Source: Symbiodinium microadriaticum (taxonomy: Eukaryota; Sar; Dinophyceae; Suessiales; Symbiodiniaceae). Taken from it: DNA of 64,000 nucleotides. The stretch is taken from NCBI GenBank assembly GCA_001939145.1, contig LSRX01001347.1, positions 60,175 to 124,174 on the forward strand, in the 5' to 3' direction. A program made the position numbers and the translations under genes. The notes under the pieces are model-generated. The model did not search any database, was not told where the DNA came from, and saw only the letters and a list, made by a program, of their open reading frames with translations. Positions 1 to 10,429 of the stretch are shown here, one piece after another. Position 1 is the stretch's first letter; each line of letters begins with the position of its first letter.

Positions 1-37
<37 letters not shown>

Positions 38-55
38 ATATATATATATAACTCG
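1..55. repeat. (TA)n microsatellite with TATG interruptions
   Basis: Almost pure TA dinucleotides with a few TATG units at the window edge. The AT-rich sequence that follows to about 190 has no coding signal. Confidence 0.9.
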
Positions 56-202
56 ATACATAGCATATAACATGACATAGAGATTCTATTACATATAATA
101 TACAAAAAGTATGACAACACATACCATATCAGATATCAGGAAAACAAAAAGTATATAATATATAGCATACAATATGTAATAACTAACTTTGTATATCGGG
201 TT

Positions 203-300
203 TAGGAAGGCGTCAACAGCGTCAACGGCGTCAGCGAGAGCCGCGGCGTCAACGGCGTTAGCCACAGTCACGGCGTCGACGGCGTCAACGGCTTTTCAAA
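203..300. repeat. Degenerate 9-bp minisatellite (GGCGTCAAC)n
   Basis: The unit GGCGTCAAC and one-base variants recur about ten times. Since 9 is a multiple of 3 the array stays open in several frames and creates Ala/Ser/Thr- or Val/Asp/Ala-rich shadow ORFs, which I do not regard as genes. Confidence 0.75.
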
Positions 301-379
301 ATCACGGCTTCAACGGCGTCAACCGAAATTGGGTACTGTTTGTGGGCATCTCTGTGCTGTGGTTTTTGTGCAATTGCTG

Positions 380-2719
380 AGGACTTGTGCTCCCTTCCTG
401 CTGCACAGGCACAGTCGGCTGGAGCGCTGGCCATTCTCGAGTACCTCGTGTTCCGAGTGCCGGCTGGCTTCAAGGAAGGGTTGCAGCGTAAGTTTTGCCC
501 AGGAACTCCGCAAGTTTGCTGCCCGATCTTGAACCAGGACCTTGGCTCCATGGACTTGTGCAAGCTTGCACTGCTGCAATTTGTACCCAGGATGCTGATA
601 TTGCCCAGCACATCCTTTTGGAATGCGCCGGTGTCGGTTTGAGCTAAGGTAGCAATGCAACTTCTGGTGCTGCCCTTTGCGTTTGGTGCTTAAGGCTTCT
701 CTCGTCGGACCTGTCAGGGCCTGACATGTCGAGTGCCAAGGGCTGCGGCTTATCATCACTGGCTATCTGAAGAGGAGAGAGCTCCTGTCCGACTTTGGTC
801 CGTAAGGCTTCTGCTCCCTGGTGAGGAGATGGCCAAGCAGCTTTGCTCATTCACAGACTACGTGCACGGGGAGTGCTTTGTGGTCAACCCGGGCTTGTCT
901 TCGGGCCTTCTTATTGCTGCCATCGTAATGGAAGCGCTGCTGTTGATCAACACACTCTTCGAGTATATCTTGCGCTCGGAGTGCCCAAGCTGCCACAGGT
1001 GGCTGGGTTTGTGTCGAAGTCTCACATCAAGCTCGGTATTCCCAGCGCTATCCAAGGCAAGTCAGGTGGGTGACCAGCGAGGTCCCCGCTCGAGGTCGAC
1101 ACCTTGCGCTCTTGAAAGTGGGAAGTAGCTGGATCTATGTCCTTGTGGTCTGCAGCGCCATGCTGCTCGGGGTGGCCCTGTGTCTGAGTGGCTTGCCTTG
1201 GCTTGGAAGCTTTTCTGGCCAGATTTGAGTCATATTCTGTGAAAAGTCTCCTGGCAGAGTGGCACAGCTTACAACGCTCAATTCTGAATCTTTTCGTCTC
1301 CCATTCTTGAGGCACTTGAGGCACCAGGAAAGCTTCGATGTTGCCAGCTTGCTAGTCAAGAGCGTGGCAGCTGGAGCCACGATAAGGGCCAAATGAAGCG
1401 CTTAAAGAAAGCTGAAAGCTAAAAAGGCTACATGAGAAATAGCCTAAATCTAAACTCTTTAAATAGGGGAGGATTTTTAACGGACTCTTGCTCGGGTTAG
1501 TAAGGGGGATGCCAGGAGTTTAGAGTATTGCCCTGAAGACATGTGAAGCGCACATCGCTCTGTCACACTGCCCAACATGGCCGTGGGCGCTAGCTCATTA
1601 TTCTTTGCAGGCAAAGCTGCTACTATTCATTTTCAGTAGAGTCAAGTGGCCAACCGGCCATGTTTGCTCTCTTCTTTTGTCCTTAGGCTATGTCGGGTTG
1701 GTGTTGCTCTTCGTGGCGCTGTCTGCGCTCTTGAAGCCAGCTGTCATGGCGCCCGTGCTTGCCATGTTGGCCAGTGCCTGCTGTGTCCCATCTCTGCAGT
1801 GGAGGTGTGCACGTTCTTTTGCATGTGTAGCCGCGTGTAGCGGAAGGTTGCCCAGCTGGTGACCGTTCAGATGAAGGAAGTGGTGCTGAAGGCCAAGGCG
1901 TGGGTCCGGGACCTGGTGCACAAATCCAAGGAGGCGCTTGTTAGCCGCGCCCACGCTCTTCGCCTTCGTGTTTTCTGGTCTCTTTTTTTTCGCTGTATGG
2001 GCTGAGAGTCCAGGAGCTGATAGAGTTGGAAAAGGAGTTCGGCAAGGTCCCGGATGAATCCGGGACCGACGAGAAGCCCGACCATGCAAAGACAGATTCT
2101 GATATCAGCCAGGCTGCTTGTCACCTTTAAAAGCTGTTCAGGTCAACACCAACACCCCAGCACTTGGCCCCTCGCTGCTGTGCTTCTCCACGCATATACT
2201 CGTAGGCCTCACCATCCATGGTTTTTGGTGCCAGTCTAAGGATCTGAAAGATATCGAAGATCACCTCCTGGTACTGCTGGGACTCAGCCGGGGTCAGTTG
2301 CTTCTGCTCCAGGTGGAAGCCGTGCTGCTTTTTCTAGGCCGGGCCCTGCGTAGCCAGAAGCTTTGATCCCCAACCAGAAAGCTTGCAGCTAGTGACCAGT
2401 GTTGGAGAACGCTGGAGATTGTGATATTCCATCTCCGACATGACAAGCGGCCAGGCGTGGGTGCCTTCCTGCTGGTGGGTGTGATGCTTTTCCTGGGACC
2501 GGATGCCTGGATCGCACAGCTCAGTGCCAACGCTGCAACCCTGGGCGCTGCTGTTGTAGCCATCCAGTCGCAGGCCCGGGATGAAACATGAGGGACACCG
2601 GCTCAAGGTTTTACCTGCCTCAGGTTGGCAAGGTGAAGAACCGCGATTTTGCCAAGATGCAGAAGATCCTCGAGGAAGCTGCGGCAGGACTGAAGAAAGA
2701 CAAGAAAAAGACGCAATGA
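380..2719 (+). CDS. Putative multi-exon membrane protein gene (exon-like blocks, function unknown)
   Basis: No single long ORF exists, but several plus-strand blocks look coding and are separated by non-coding gaps. Block 1 (about 383-487) has AGALAILEYLVFRVPAG and ends at a GTAAGT donor-like site. Block 2 (about 829-1000) begins at ATG (MAKQLCSFTDYVHG), holds a hydrophobic segment (LIAAIVMEALLLINTLF), then CPSCH, and ends in CACAG/GTGG. Block 3 (about 1688-1795) follows a CCTTAG acceptor-like site and is strongly hydrophobic (VGLVLLFVALSALL). Block 4 (about 1860-1930) is basic and amphipathic. Block 5 (about 2003-2090) is acidic (ELIELEKEFGKVPDE). Blocks 6 and 7 (about 2235-2335 and 2405-2590) are hydrophobic. 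A final block (2620-2719) ends in KKDKKKTQ and TGA. The composition suggests a protein with several membrane segments and a Lys-rich C-terminus. I could not join the exons in a consistent phase, so it may be a decayed gene. I do not recognise the family. Confidence 0.35.
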
Positions 2720-3368
2720 GGTTAACTTCCCGAACTTGAATCAATCAATGTTCTCTTTCGGCTAAAAGCCGTGAGACGCTGCCACCATGAATGAAGTCGT
2801 CATGATGGCTTTTAATTACCCTCTCCAGCTGATCCGCAGCTTGCCGGCAAACGTCGGCAGTTTCCGACTGTGGCTGACCGCGTCCTTCATTCTAACAAGC
2901 ACGTGTGCCGGCATTGGTTACCACAGGCTGTTAGTTGCAGTTCCTGGTGTGTTGTGTTGTTTGAATTACAGAACACACGCTTCCATCGTTTCGTTATTTT
3001 TTGTTCATTTTTATATAATCCTACTACACCCTTGATTTCCGGGACATGAGACTTATTTTAAGAGCATCCTATACTTCGGTTTGGCATGCTTCCTATATTC
3101 TCCATTGGTTGGTAATCGAGATCTAGTTGGTAGCTATGATGTGGTGCCCTTGTATAGACACCTCGACCGTTAGCGCGAGAAGTAAAAGGGATTGAGGCTG
3201 ATTGCTTCGGGAGCGTGAGTCTGTATCTATTTGTGTGCTACCACAATATATTATATAGTTCGTTGAAGTGAGCGATTATATTGATTAGTAAGACTAAATT
3301 TTTCCGCAGGTTATTGGCCGTAGGTTCTGTTTATATAAGGACTTTGATATTGCGATAGTACGCTGAAA
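2720..3368. other. Spacer, no gene seen
   Basis: Probable 3' flank of the preceding gene-like region. An ORF at 2787-3035 has no recognisable motif and its end is T-rich. Composition becomes AT-rich after about 2950. Confidence 0.5.
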
Positions 3369-3666
3369 ATGACATCTGGATTAGGTGCAGATACGACTAT
3401 GACTTGTGGTGATGAAGTGGTAGTGCTAGCGATTATTGATTTGATTGATGATGAAATAGAAGTTACGACTATCTCTGTGCATTTAGCAACAACAAAGGAA
3501 TCCAAGCAGAAGAAGAAGAAACTGTTAGAAACATCTATGAACACAAATTCGAGATGAAGAGCAAGATATTGCTCAGGACTTTGTCTTAATCGGTAGATGC
3601 AAAAGTCAAACCAGAGGAAAGACGTCCTTTGAAGATACTGATATGATGCTTGCAATTATCGATTAA
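3369..3666 (+). pseudogene. Small AT-rich ORF pair, possibly one frameshifted gene of unknown function
   Basis: Frame A starts at ATG 3369, has an acidic hydrophobic start (DEVVVLAIIDLIDDEIEV) and a KQKKKK tract, and stops at 3557. Frame B overlaps it (3541-3666) and reads DEEQDIAQDFVLIGRC and then SFEDTDMMLAIID before TAA. The two frames join plausibly by one indel near 3541-3557, giving about 95 residues. An acidic start followed by a basic tract is seen in some transposase N-termini, but I cannot assign a family. The AT bias differs from the GC-richer coding-like blocks nearby. Confidence 0.25.
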
Positions 3667-4389
3667 GGGAAAAGATCGTGAAATGAAGAGCCCAGAATAG
3701 TCAAAATCGAAATCTTTATCTAGAAGGTCGTCGCGTAAAGGTGCATGGAAGCCACCAGAACCTTCTTCACTTTTGGTGAGAAGGGAGGCGATTGACCAAG
3801 TTCTTGTGCCTTTGGCAGGGAATGCAGCACGAAGAAATTAAGCCTCAATGGTTTTAAAATTATAAGTGGATTAATTGGTGCAATGGATGAGGTTCCATCA
3901 ACCAGAGCTGATGTTGCTCTGCGAGCTACCTGTGTGGCCGGTTTTTTGTGACCGATAAGGAGAGGGACTGTGAAGGAAAGAGGGCGCTGGTGCAAGCTGA
4001 GTGTGAAGAGCAGCTATTCGCCTGTGTCGAGAAGTTGTAATTGCCACTGCCCGAAGTACTATGGTTCGAGCCTGGCGGGACAGGAACGTGGGAGGGACAG
4101 AGTTTGAGTCCCATGGCAGGGCCTTTGGGGGCTCCGCGTAGTCCCAAGGATCTCTGCTTCACGCCACTTTCGGCGACGCTTCCGCGGGTTTTGCAGCTTG
4201 AGGGTGTAGGGTGTAGGGTCTACGAGATCTGCAGGGTTCAGAGCCTATTGGGATAGGGGAATTTCGGGATATTTCGGGTTCTTTGCTTGCTTGTTTTTTT
4301 TCCATGTCCCCCTGTGGCGCTGCGTGATTGGACTATAGTACACCCCGCAATTCTTATACATTGGACGGCCCCACATTATTTCAGCGGTG
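3667..4389. other. Spacer, no gene seen
   Basis: Mixed-composition DNA with only short shadow ORFs. A TTTAGGG-type variant run (GTGTAGGGTGTAGGGTC) lies near 4203. Confidence 0.5.
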
Positions 4390-4555
4390 TGCATGTGTAT
4401 AATATACATATGTGTGCGTATATATATATATATATTTAAAATTTAAATATATATATATATATATCAATATGTATATATGTATATATGTATGTATGTATCT
4501 ATATATATATATATGTATATATAGATTATATTATATATAACAGATATTAGATATA
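4390..4555. repeat. AT-rich (TA)n/(TATG)n low-complexity tract
   Basis: Alternating TA with TATG and TATC interruptions. A near-palindromic stretch of TA, TTTAAAATTTAAA and TA lies around 4419-4465. Confidence 0.85.
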
Positions 4556-5215
4556 TGAAAAACAAATTCACTAAATGCTCAAATCCTCGTAGAAACCACT
4601 AATTTTGGGGCCGTAGCGATGTGAAAAATGCTTCCGGACATAATAGTGTGAGGAGCTTTGAGGAATAGAAGTAGGAAGCGTTCCGGCCACATCGTTGAAG
4701 GCCTTTGAGACTTACACAAACCCACTGATACGAACAAAAACCATAAGCTCTTTTCAAAACCCAAGCTCTTTTAAATATCTATCGCCAAACGCCAGATCGC
4801 AATAGAAACCGTGAGAGGGACTCTCGAGGGATCTACAAAACGAACCCCCTTCAGGTATCAAACAACTCAAAACCTAAGGCCCGCGGAACCTCCGTGGGAG
4901 TGACTATTGTAATCGGGCATACGATCTGATGTGATTTGGCAAGATACTCCTATGTGAGTTTCAGGATTTGCATCAACTACTTCGCATGATTTCGCTTTGG
5001 ACCAGTCAAGATGATAGGCTTAGGGTTTAGGGCTTCTTATCTTCCTACGTTGCTTTACGGCATGCGAGCGGCGGATTCGTTTTTGGATCGCCCATGTCAC
5101 GTGCATTTACCGTGCACGGGTTTCCGGACTGTGGACTGGATTTGTTAGCAAGGACACGGCTTTTTGAGACTAACACGCAACAGTGCGTGTGGGTTGTGTT
5201 GATTGAAATGCATTT
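4556..5215. other. Spacer, no gene seen
   Basis: No coding signal beyond ORFs of 60-85 codons. A TTAGGGTTTAGGG telomere-type fragment lies near 5021-5033. Confidence 0.5.
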
Positions 5216-5363
5216 GTCTCCACTCGCTGCCTTGCTTGGTGGTGCGGTTGTTGAAACGCAGATCCGAGTGCTAGATTTCGCCGTCTGAAGTGTCGCCACG
5301 CGCTGCTTTGCTTAGTGGTGCGTTTGTTGGAGATGCAAGTCCGAATGCCGTGTAGCTTGTCTC
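5216..5363. repeat. Two tandem copies of a ~74-bp unit
   Basis: The segment starting TCTCCACTCGCTGCCTTGC at about 5217 is repeated about 74 bp later as TCGCCACGCGCTGCTTTGC. Both continue with TTGGTGGTGCG- or TTAGTGGTGCG-like sequence and a GAT/AAG-TCCGA block. By eye the copies are roughly 75-80% identical. Confidence 0.6.
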
Positions 5364-5399
5364 CACGATGAAGTCGTAGCGCAGGGCACAGAAGGGCAG

Positions 5400-5727
5400 A
5401 AATTAAAAAGCTCAAGAATCCGAACTTCATTGGAAATTTGTAGAAAGTCCCAAAAATGCAAGAAAAGTCGTACAGTCGAATAACCCAAAAAGTCCTTTAA
5501 GAGCAAGAAAACCGAAAAAATCGAAAAAGTCGAAAACCATCAAAGCCCAAAAAGTCCGAAAAGTGCAACAAAATCCGAAAAATAGAAAAGTCAAAAAGTC
5601 GATAAGCCCGAAAAGTGCAAGAAAACCGGAAAAGTCGAAAAGTCAAATAATCGAAACGCCCGAAAAATCCGAAAAGTGCAGCAACACCCGAAACGTCGAA
5701 AAGTCAAAAACTTTTTGACTTTTCGTC
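5400..5727. repeat. Degenerate minisatellite of CGAAAAGTC-type units ending in a perfect hairpin
   Basis: CGAAAAGTC, CCAAAAAGTC and CGAAAAGTGCAA variants recur every 9-20 bp over about 300 bp. The tract ends in a palindrome: GAAAAGTCAAAAA at 5698-5710 and its exact reverse complement at 5712-5724. The right arm is the only place where the unit appears inverted. Confidence 0.7.
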
Positions 5728-5885
5728 TTTTGCTTCGGTTCTCCGCTTATGGAAACCAACGCCTGCTTGCGTACTTAGCAAAAGAGCACATGCTCAAGTA
5801 TTCGTCTAGAAAGGATCGATTCAGTGTTACAAGTTGCAGCGCAGTGTAGGCTTTGGGCAGGCCTGCTTCCTTACCTGCTCCTGCG

Positions 5886-6028
5886 CAGACCTGAAACTTG
5901 CGACCATAGTATTGGAGGCTTTTATGAACGAAACATCGCAAGATTTGCTGGGCGCTGCGAATCCTAGTACTGTAGACGAAAGCCAGAAGAGTGACTCATC
6001 GCCGCGGTCGCCTTTCACTGCTCTTCAG
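5886..6028 (+). CDS. Exon-like block, unknown product
   Basis: Preceded by an acceptor-like CCTGCTCCTGCGCAG and open with ordinary codon use: LKLATIVLEAFMNETSQDLL, then a Ser/Pro-rich stretch. It ends near CTCTTCAG. It may belong to the fragments between 6.4 and 7.7 kb, but I see no joined frame. Confidence 0.2.
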
Positions 6029-6460
6029 GCCCCTTTATGTACTACTCTCTCTTACATTCCTTTACCGTCTGTGACCTGGTTCCAAGTTTGCATGCTAAGG
6101 TTCCCATCCCTTCGGCGAATAGCAGCTTTAAGTAGATTCTCCAGAGTATCGGTGTCATACTGAGTATGTGGAGTCTGTGTACATACTTTTTGTATTGAAG
6201 ACACTGTTGAAGCATGGCTTGCATTTTGCTTGCGTCCATGTCATTTTTCCTGTCCACTGTGACTTGCTCTGCATTGCTACGCTACAACCAGGCATGTTGG
6301 TCTACCCTAGACTAGACCATACACCGCGGCAGACATGCGCACAATTCGGCCTGCGAACAGGAGTTGTAGCTCTATGGCTTTCTCAGTACACCACGATCGA
6401 TTTAGTTTTCGACTTGCCAGCAAGGTACATGCTTCAGTTTAAGCACACATCATTATTCTG

Positions 6461-6742
6461 ATGATGCTCCGATTCCGCCCCGCTCTTTTCAGTGATGCGG
6501 GCTGCGCCTTGCAGGACCCAGGGGACACTCTGCAGCGCTTGATCAGCCCTTCCCAAACAATGGCCGCACGGGCATCAGTGATGGGAAGGCCACCGATGCG
6601 GCTCCGTTTCAACCTCGACTATTGCACAGGGTTTGTGCTAGCCATGAACTTGATTTTTATATGTGTGGAATTGGAGCTGCAGGGTAGAGACGCTGGGCAC
6701 CTTCGAGCTCGCGGCTTGGGCCACTTGGCCAGGGATTTGTGC
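6461..6742 (+). CDS. Exon-like block with one membrane segment
   Basis: The plus frame reads RLRFNLDYCTGFVLAMNLIF and continues ICVELELQGRDAG before a stop near 6742. A short aromatic/acidic lead-in, one hydrophobic helix and an ELELQG exit is the kind of pattern seen at the first helix (S1) of voltage-gated-like cation channels. That resemblance is weak and from memory. No further helices follow, so this is at most a gene fragment. Confidence 0.25.
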
Positions 6743-6791
6743 TAAAACTGGAGTGTGTCGCGGCGTCTGAATCCTGGCGCCGCATGCAGGG

Positions 6792-7198
6792 CCGACGGTG
6801 CCGCCGGCCGCGCAGCCCGCCGCCGCCGCCCCCGCGCGCCGGGGAGCGCTGCGTGACGCCGGAGGCGCTGAGCCTATGCAAGTGTTGACCTCACAAGCGG
6901 GGGTGGGGCCCATTTCTCTGAGTCGCCAAGTGCGCCTCTTCCCTTTCGAGAAGAGGGGCCGCACCGTCTTCACGCGAGCGCAGCTGGCCGATGCCCTCAA
7001 GGCGGCCATGTGGGTTTCAGTGTTTCGGGTTTAGAGGTTAGGGCGGGTTCACGTGTAGGCACGAATCTAACAGCCCACACACAAGGCCGCAAAGACGAGC
7101 GGCAGTGGCGCGGCGCACCCCGGTGGCGACCTGGCGATGCTCACATTCGCCGGCAAGGACGCCACACAGGAGTTCAACATGCACCTCGGCTCTGCAGG
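6792..7198 (+). pseudogene. Cytochrome b5 heme-binding domain fragment (two exon-like blocks)
   Basis: The family binds heme b through two histidines, one in an HPGG motif, and acts in electron transfer at membranes or fused to oxidoreductases. Block 1 (about 6792-7013, after CATGCAG) starts with a Pro/Ala-rich leader and ends FTRAQLADALKAAMW, matching the T-x-x-E-V...W start of the b5 fold. Block 2 (about 7090-7198, bounded by ACAAG and GCAG/GTTCG) reads AAHPGGDLAMLTFAGKDATQ and then EFNMH. This gives the HPGG histidine and the AGKDAT-x-x-F segment, with a His 22 residues after the first, slightly closer than usual. The strand between W and HPGG (normally G-x-V-Y-D-V-T-x-F) is missing: either an exon I cannot see or a deletion. 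I therefore call it a fragment. Confidence 0.5.
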
Positions 7199-7427
7199 TT
7201 CGTGTTAAACACCCTTAAGTTTATACGGTTTACACTTAAACATGATTGGTCAGTGGGTGGATGTTTGTTTAGATGGCTAACCAGTTGCACCGAGATTTTT
7301 CAACCAAGCGTAAGACATGACCAAAAGGGCTTTTACACATGGTTGCGCACTCTTGTGCTAGCTCGTGGAGTGCCACACGCTCCGAGTATACCTAAACCAA
7401 TGTTGAAACATCTGCTTAAGCCGTTCT

Positions 7428-7735
7428 TTGCGTGCCACGGCTGGAGAGCCTGGACCGCCTGGACCAGCTTGTCGAACCCGGCACCGGTCGACTCCCGCTG
7501 TTCTTTGGTGCTTTCTGGCCTCGGCCTCGGCGTTTTTGTCTTGGCCGCCGCAAGGCATGCTGCACAGCAGCAGCAGCTCGCTGCACAGCAGCAGCTCGCT
7601 GCACGGCAGCAGCTCGCCGCACAGCAGCTGCTCGCTGCGCACCAGCTTGCTGCGCAGCAGGCGGCGGAGGCTGTCCTCATGGAGGACCCCTCCTGGAGTC
7701 TCGGGGGGGGGAGGGGCTGAGTCTAGGGAACCACA
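7428..7735 (+). other. GC-rich CAG/CTG-type block encoding Gln/Ala repeats
   Basis: A block of AGCAGCTCGCTGCACAGC units (about 7558-7660) gives (L/Q)AAQQQ in one frame and Ala-, Ser- or Arg-rich tracts in others. The preceding 130 bp (VPRLESLDRLDQLVEPGTG in one frame) may be coding, possibly a further exon of the cytochrome b5-like gene. Not assigned. Confidence 0.3.
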
Positions 7736-7809
7736 TGTAAGACCCAGGCCAGCCCTCCCCCCGTCGCCAACGCGGCAGAATTCAAGCAAGCATGACGACA
7801 AGAAAAAGA

Positions 7810-8670
7810 AGGAATATTATGATAGATTTAATTAAAATACGCTTTGGGATAATATATATATATATATAATAATTCTAATTTTTTGATTATTTTCTGTAAT
7901 TCACGAATTTATTGATTGGCGGATATTAGAATTATGTATAAGAAGAAGCATAAAATAGATATGACTTGAATAGAAGTATGATAGATATATATATATATAT
8001 ATATAAAAGCTAAGAATATTTGAAAATTAAAAATATACGAAAAAAGAAGAAAAAAATGAACCCTAAATTATAAACTCTAAATTCTAAATCTTAAACTCGA
8101 AACCCCAAACTCCCAAAAATATTTTTAGACTAATTTTTCATATTATATTCTATGATACGCGTTGATCGTATTTCTTATGGTAGGAATGGGACTTGCAATT
8201 CTAGAATTTGTAAGATTGATAAGTCTTAAATTCCACAGTTATGAGGCATAAAATTCTAAATTTTTGGAGCCTAAAAATTCTATATTGTCAAATTTTTGGA
8301 GTTTACTACTAGCAAAATCTTCCGCAAAAATGGAATTTTGAGATTATTGGGTATTAGAAATTTGGAATTGAATAATTGTTAGGTTGCAAAAATTTGGCAA
8401 TTTGAATATTGGAATTGTTTAGCCTCAAAAATTTCGAATTTTGGAATTATGAGACCTTAAAAAATTGGAATATTTATATATATTAGTATATGTATATATA
8501 TATATATGTATGAATACTCGTATTCATATTAATTTTTGCGATTTGTAATATTTGTATTATTGATACGAATTGTGGTAATAATTATAAATATCGAAATTCA
8601 TATAAATATAAATATAACGAAAAATATAAATATAAATAAAAAATATATATATATATATATATATATAGAT
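7810..8670. other. AT-rich spacer with TA microsatellites
   Basis: Strongly AT-rich with (TA)n at about 7850-7870, 7985-8006 and 8640-8670. Between them AAATTTTGGAATT/AAAATTTGGCAATT-like phrases recur. No gene seen. Confidence 0.8.
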
Positions 8671-9469
8671 TTGCCGGGTTGCTTTGGCATCGGCTCCGTT
8701 TGGAGATTCTTGGGATGTGTGCAACGATTCCGTCCCGGTGACATGGGTATGATGTCGGTGCCGCACAAGGACAACTGTGCACTTTCACGGCTGTGTGTGG
8801 GACGCATATTTTTCGCAAAGCGGGCGTAGCGTTCTGCCATGGGGTGTCGGGTTGTGTACCATGAGTGCAAGTCCCAACTCACGCAGGCCGTAGGGGGATG
8901 CACAGTCTCAGGGGCTAGGGGCCTTAGCCTTAGACGTTACAAAGCATTGCTATTCATAGTTTGTCCCTGTCAAACAAGAAGTCCGGGGTTCTTCCGGTTA
9001 GATTCACGGTTAATTGGATAGCGCGATTCCAAAAGCGGCACCTCTTGCATCCATTCAGCTCAGAATGTGGGTTTCCGATTGTGCATATAGGGAGTATATA
9101 GGGATAATGAAAAAATGGAAACTACTATAGTATCTGAGGGGTATGGTATGAAGAAGACTTTTACTGGCTCGGTTTGAGCATTGGCCAAACACCACAAGTC
9201 CTTTAAAACTGTAACCCCCAAGCATCCTCTTCAACCTAAAATGTATGACCTCAAGGGCACCAAACCCTAGTGGTTGATCACCTGGCATTTCCTCGTAGTT
9301 CTAGGCTGTGATGGCTTGTTGACATGTTGATGTAGACGAATTTTCTTGCATGGGCAAGGTCCTGAGAGTCCAGGAGAGATAGCTGGAAATCCGGAGAAAC
9401 AACGAAGATGAAGCACGATTTATGGCTCTGAGGGAAGTTCCCCAGGAAACGCAAACACTAAGCCACTCC
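8671..9469. other. Spacer, no gene seen
   Basis: Only short ORFs without motifs. Confidence 0.5.
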
Positions 9470-9650
9470 TCACCAACCCAAACCCTTAACCCTAGACCCC
9501 AACCCCTAGACCTTAACCCCTAAACCTCAAAGCCGTAATCCCCAACCCTAAAACCTCAACAGTGATGTATGTTGAGACCTGAACCCAAACCCTAAACCCT
9601 AAACCCCAACCCTAAACCCTGAACCTTAAACCCCTGAGCCCTACTACTTC
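9470..9650. repeat. Interstitial degenerate CCCTAAA telomere-type repeats
   Basis: AACCCTAAACC, AACCCCTAGACC and related variants recur for about 170 bp, on the strand opposite to the TTTAGGG tracts elsewhere. They are heavily degenerate, so this is not a chromosome end. Similar patches lie at about 11,690-11,810, 40,430-40,640, 40,850-41,000, 57,420-57,700 and 58,085-58,460. Confidence 0.85.
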
Positions 9651-9769
9651 CTTAAGGCCCCCCTTTCCTTGTGCAGCCTTCGAGGCCTTGGCCAGCCGGG
9701 AACTTCCGAAGTCCGAGCTGTCAAAGCTCTTGAGGTCGGCAGGGGGGGCTCGAGGAGTATGGGTCGTAT

Positions 9770-10400
9770 TATTATAGTTTACTTATGGTATATTATAGTA
9801 TACTTATGGTATATTATAGTATTACTATAGTATAATTGGTATAACATAGTACTATTACAGGCTCTAGGAGTTTAGGTCGTACATCGCAGTAGGTTCAAGT
9901 ACTTTTTATAGTATGTGACGTTGTATGGTGTACTATAGCATATCTAGAGTATATCAGAATGTACGGTAGTATACCATAGTAAGTTGGAAACGATTATTGT
10001 ACAGTATAATAGATTGGAGTATGTTATCGTATACTGGAGCATCTTACAGTATATTGGTGCGTATTGTAGTACAATGGGGTATACCGGAGTATATTAGATC
10101 ATATGTACTAGCTTGTAATACAACACAGTTTACGGGAGGATATTGCATTACAGGATTTTAGAAAAAGCGTATAGTGCATTTTGGTACAGTATAATGCTCA
10201 AAGGTTGATGGGCTTTGGTATGTAGGGTTATACATAAAGAAAAACTGTACTTATAAGTATTGATATTCCCAGCTAAGGTACTTATAAGTGTACTGACTAC
10301 GTTCCGTGAGCCTCCAAGAATTGTACATGAGAGTGTATTAGAGTATTGTAGAGTATGCCCCAGTATGTACAGCACATCAACGATGATCAGTATGTCACAG
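9770..10400. repeat. AT-rich degenerate repeat with ~10-bp period (GGAGTAT/AGTATATT)
   Basis: Between about 9990 and 10,100 successive 10-mers end in GGAGTAT-like cores. The left part (9770-9870) is richer in TATGGTATATTATAGTAT. No coding frame. Confidence 0.65.
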
Positions 10401-10429
10401 TATATTGAAGTATATTAGTATGAGAGGCT

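Noticed and set aside
2787..3035. 82-codon plus-strand ORF
   Set aside because: No motif, poor codon pattern, T-rich end; likely 3' flank.
8536..8903. Overlapping ORFs on both strands rich in Ile/Tyr/Asn
   Set aside because: Produced by AT-rich microsatellite sequence.
9470..9650. Chromosome end
   Set aside because: The CCCTAAA units are degenerate, short and found in both orientations throughout the window.
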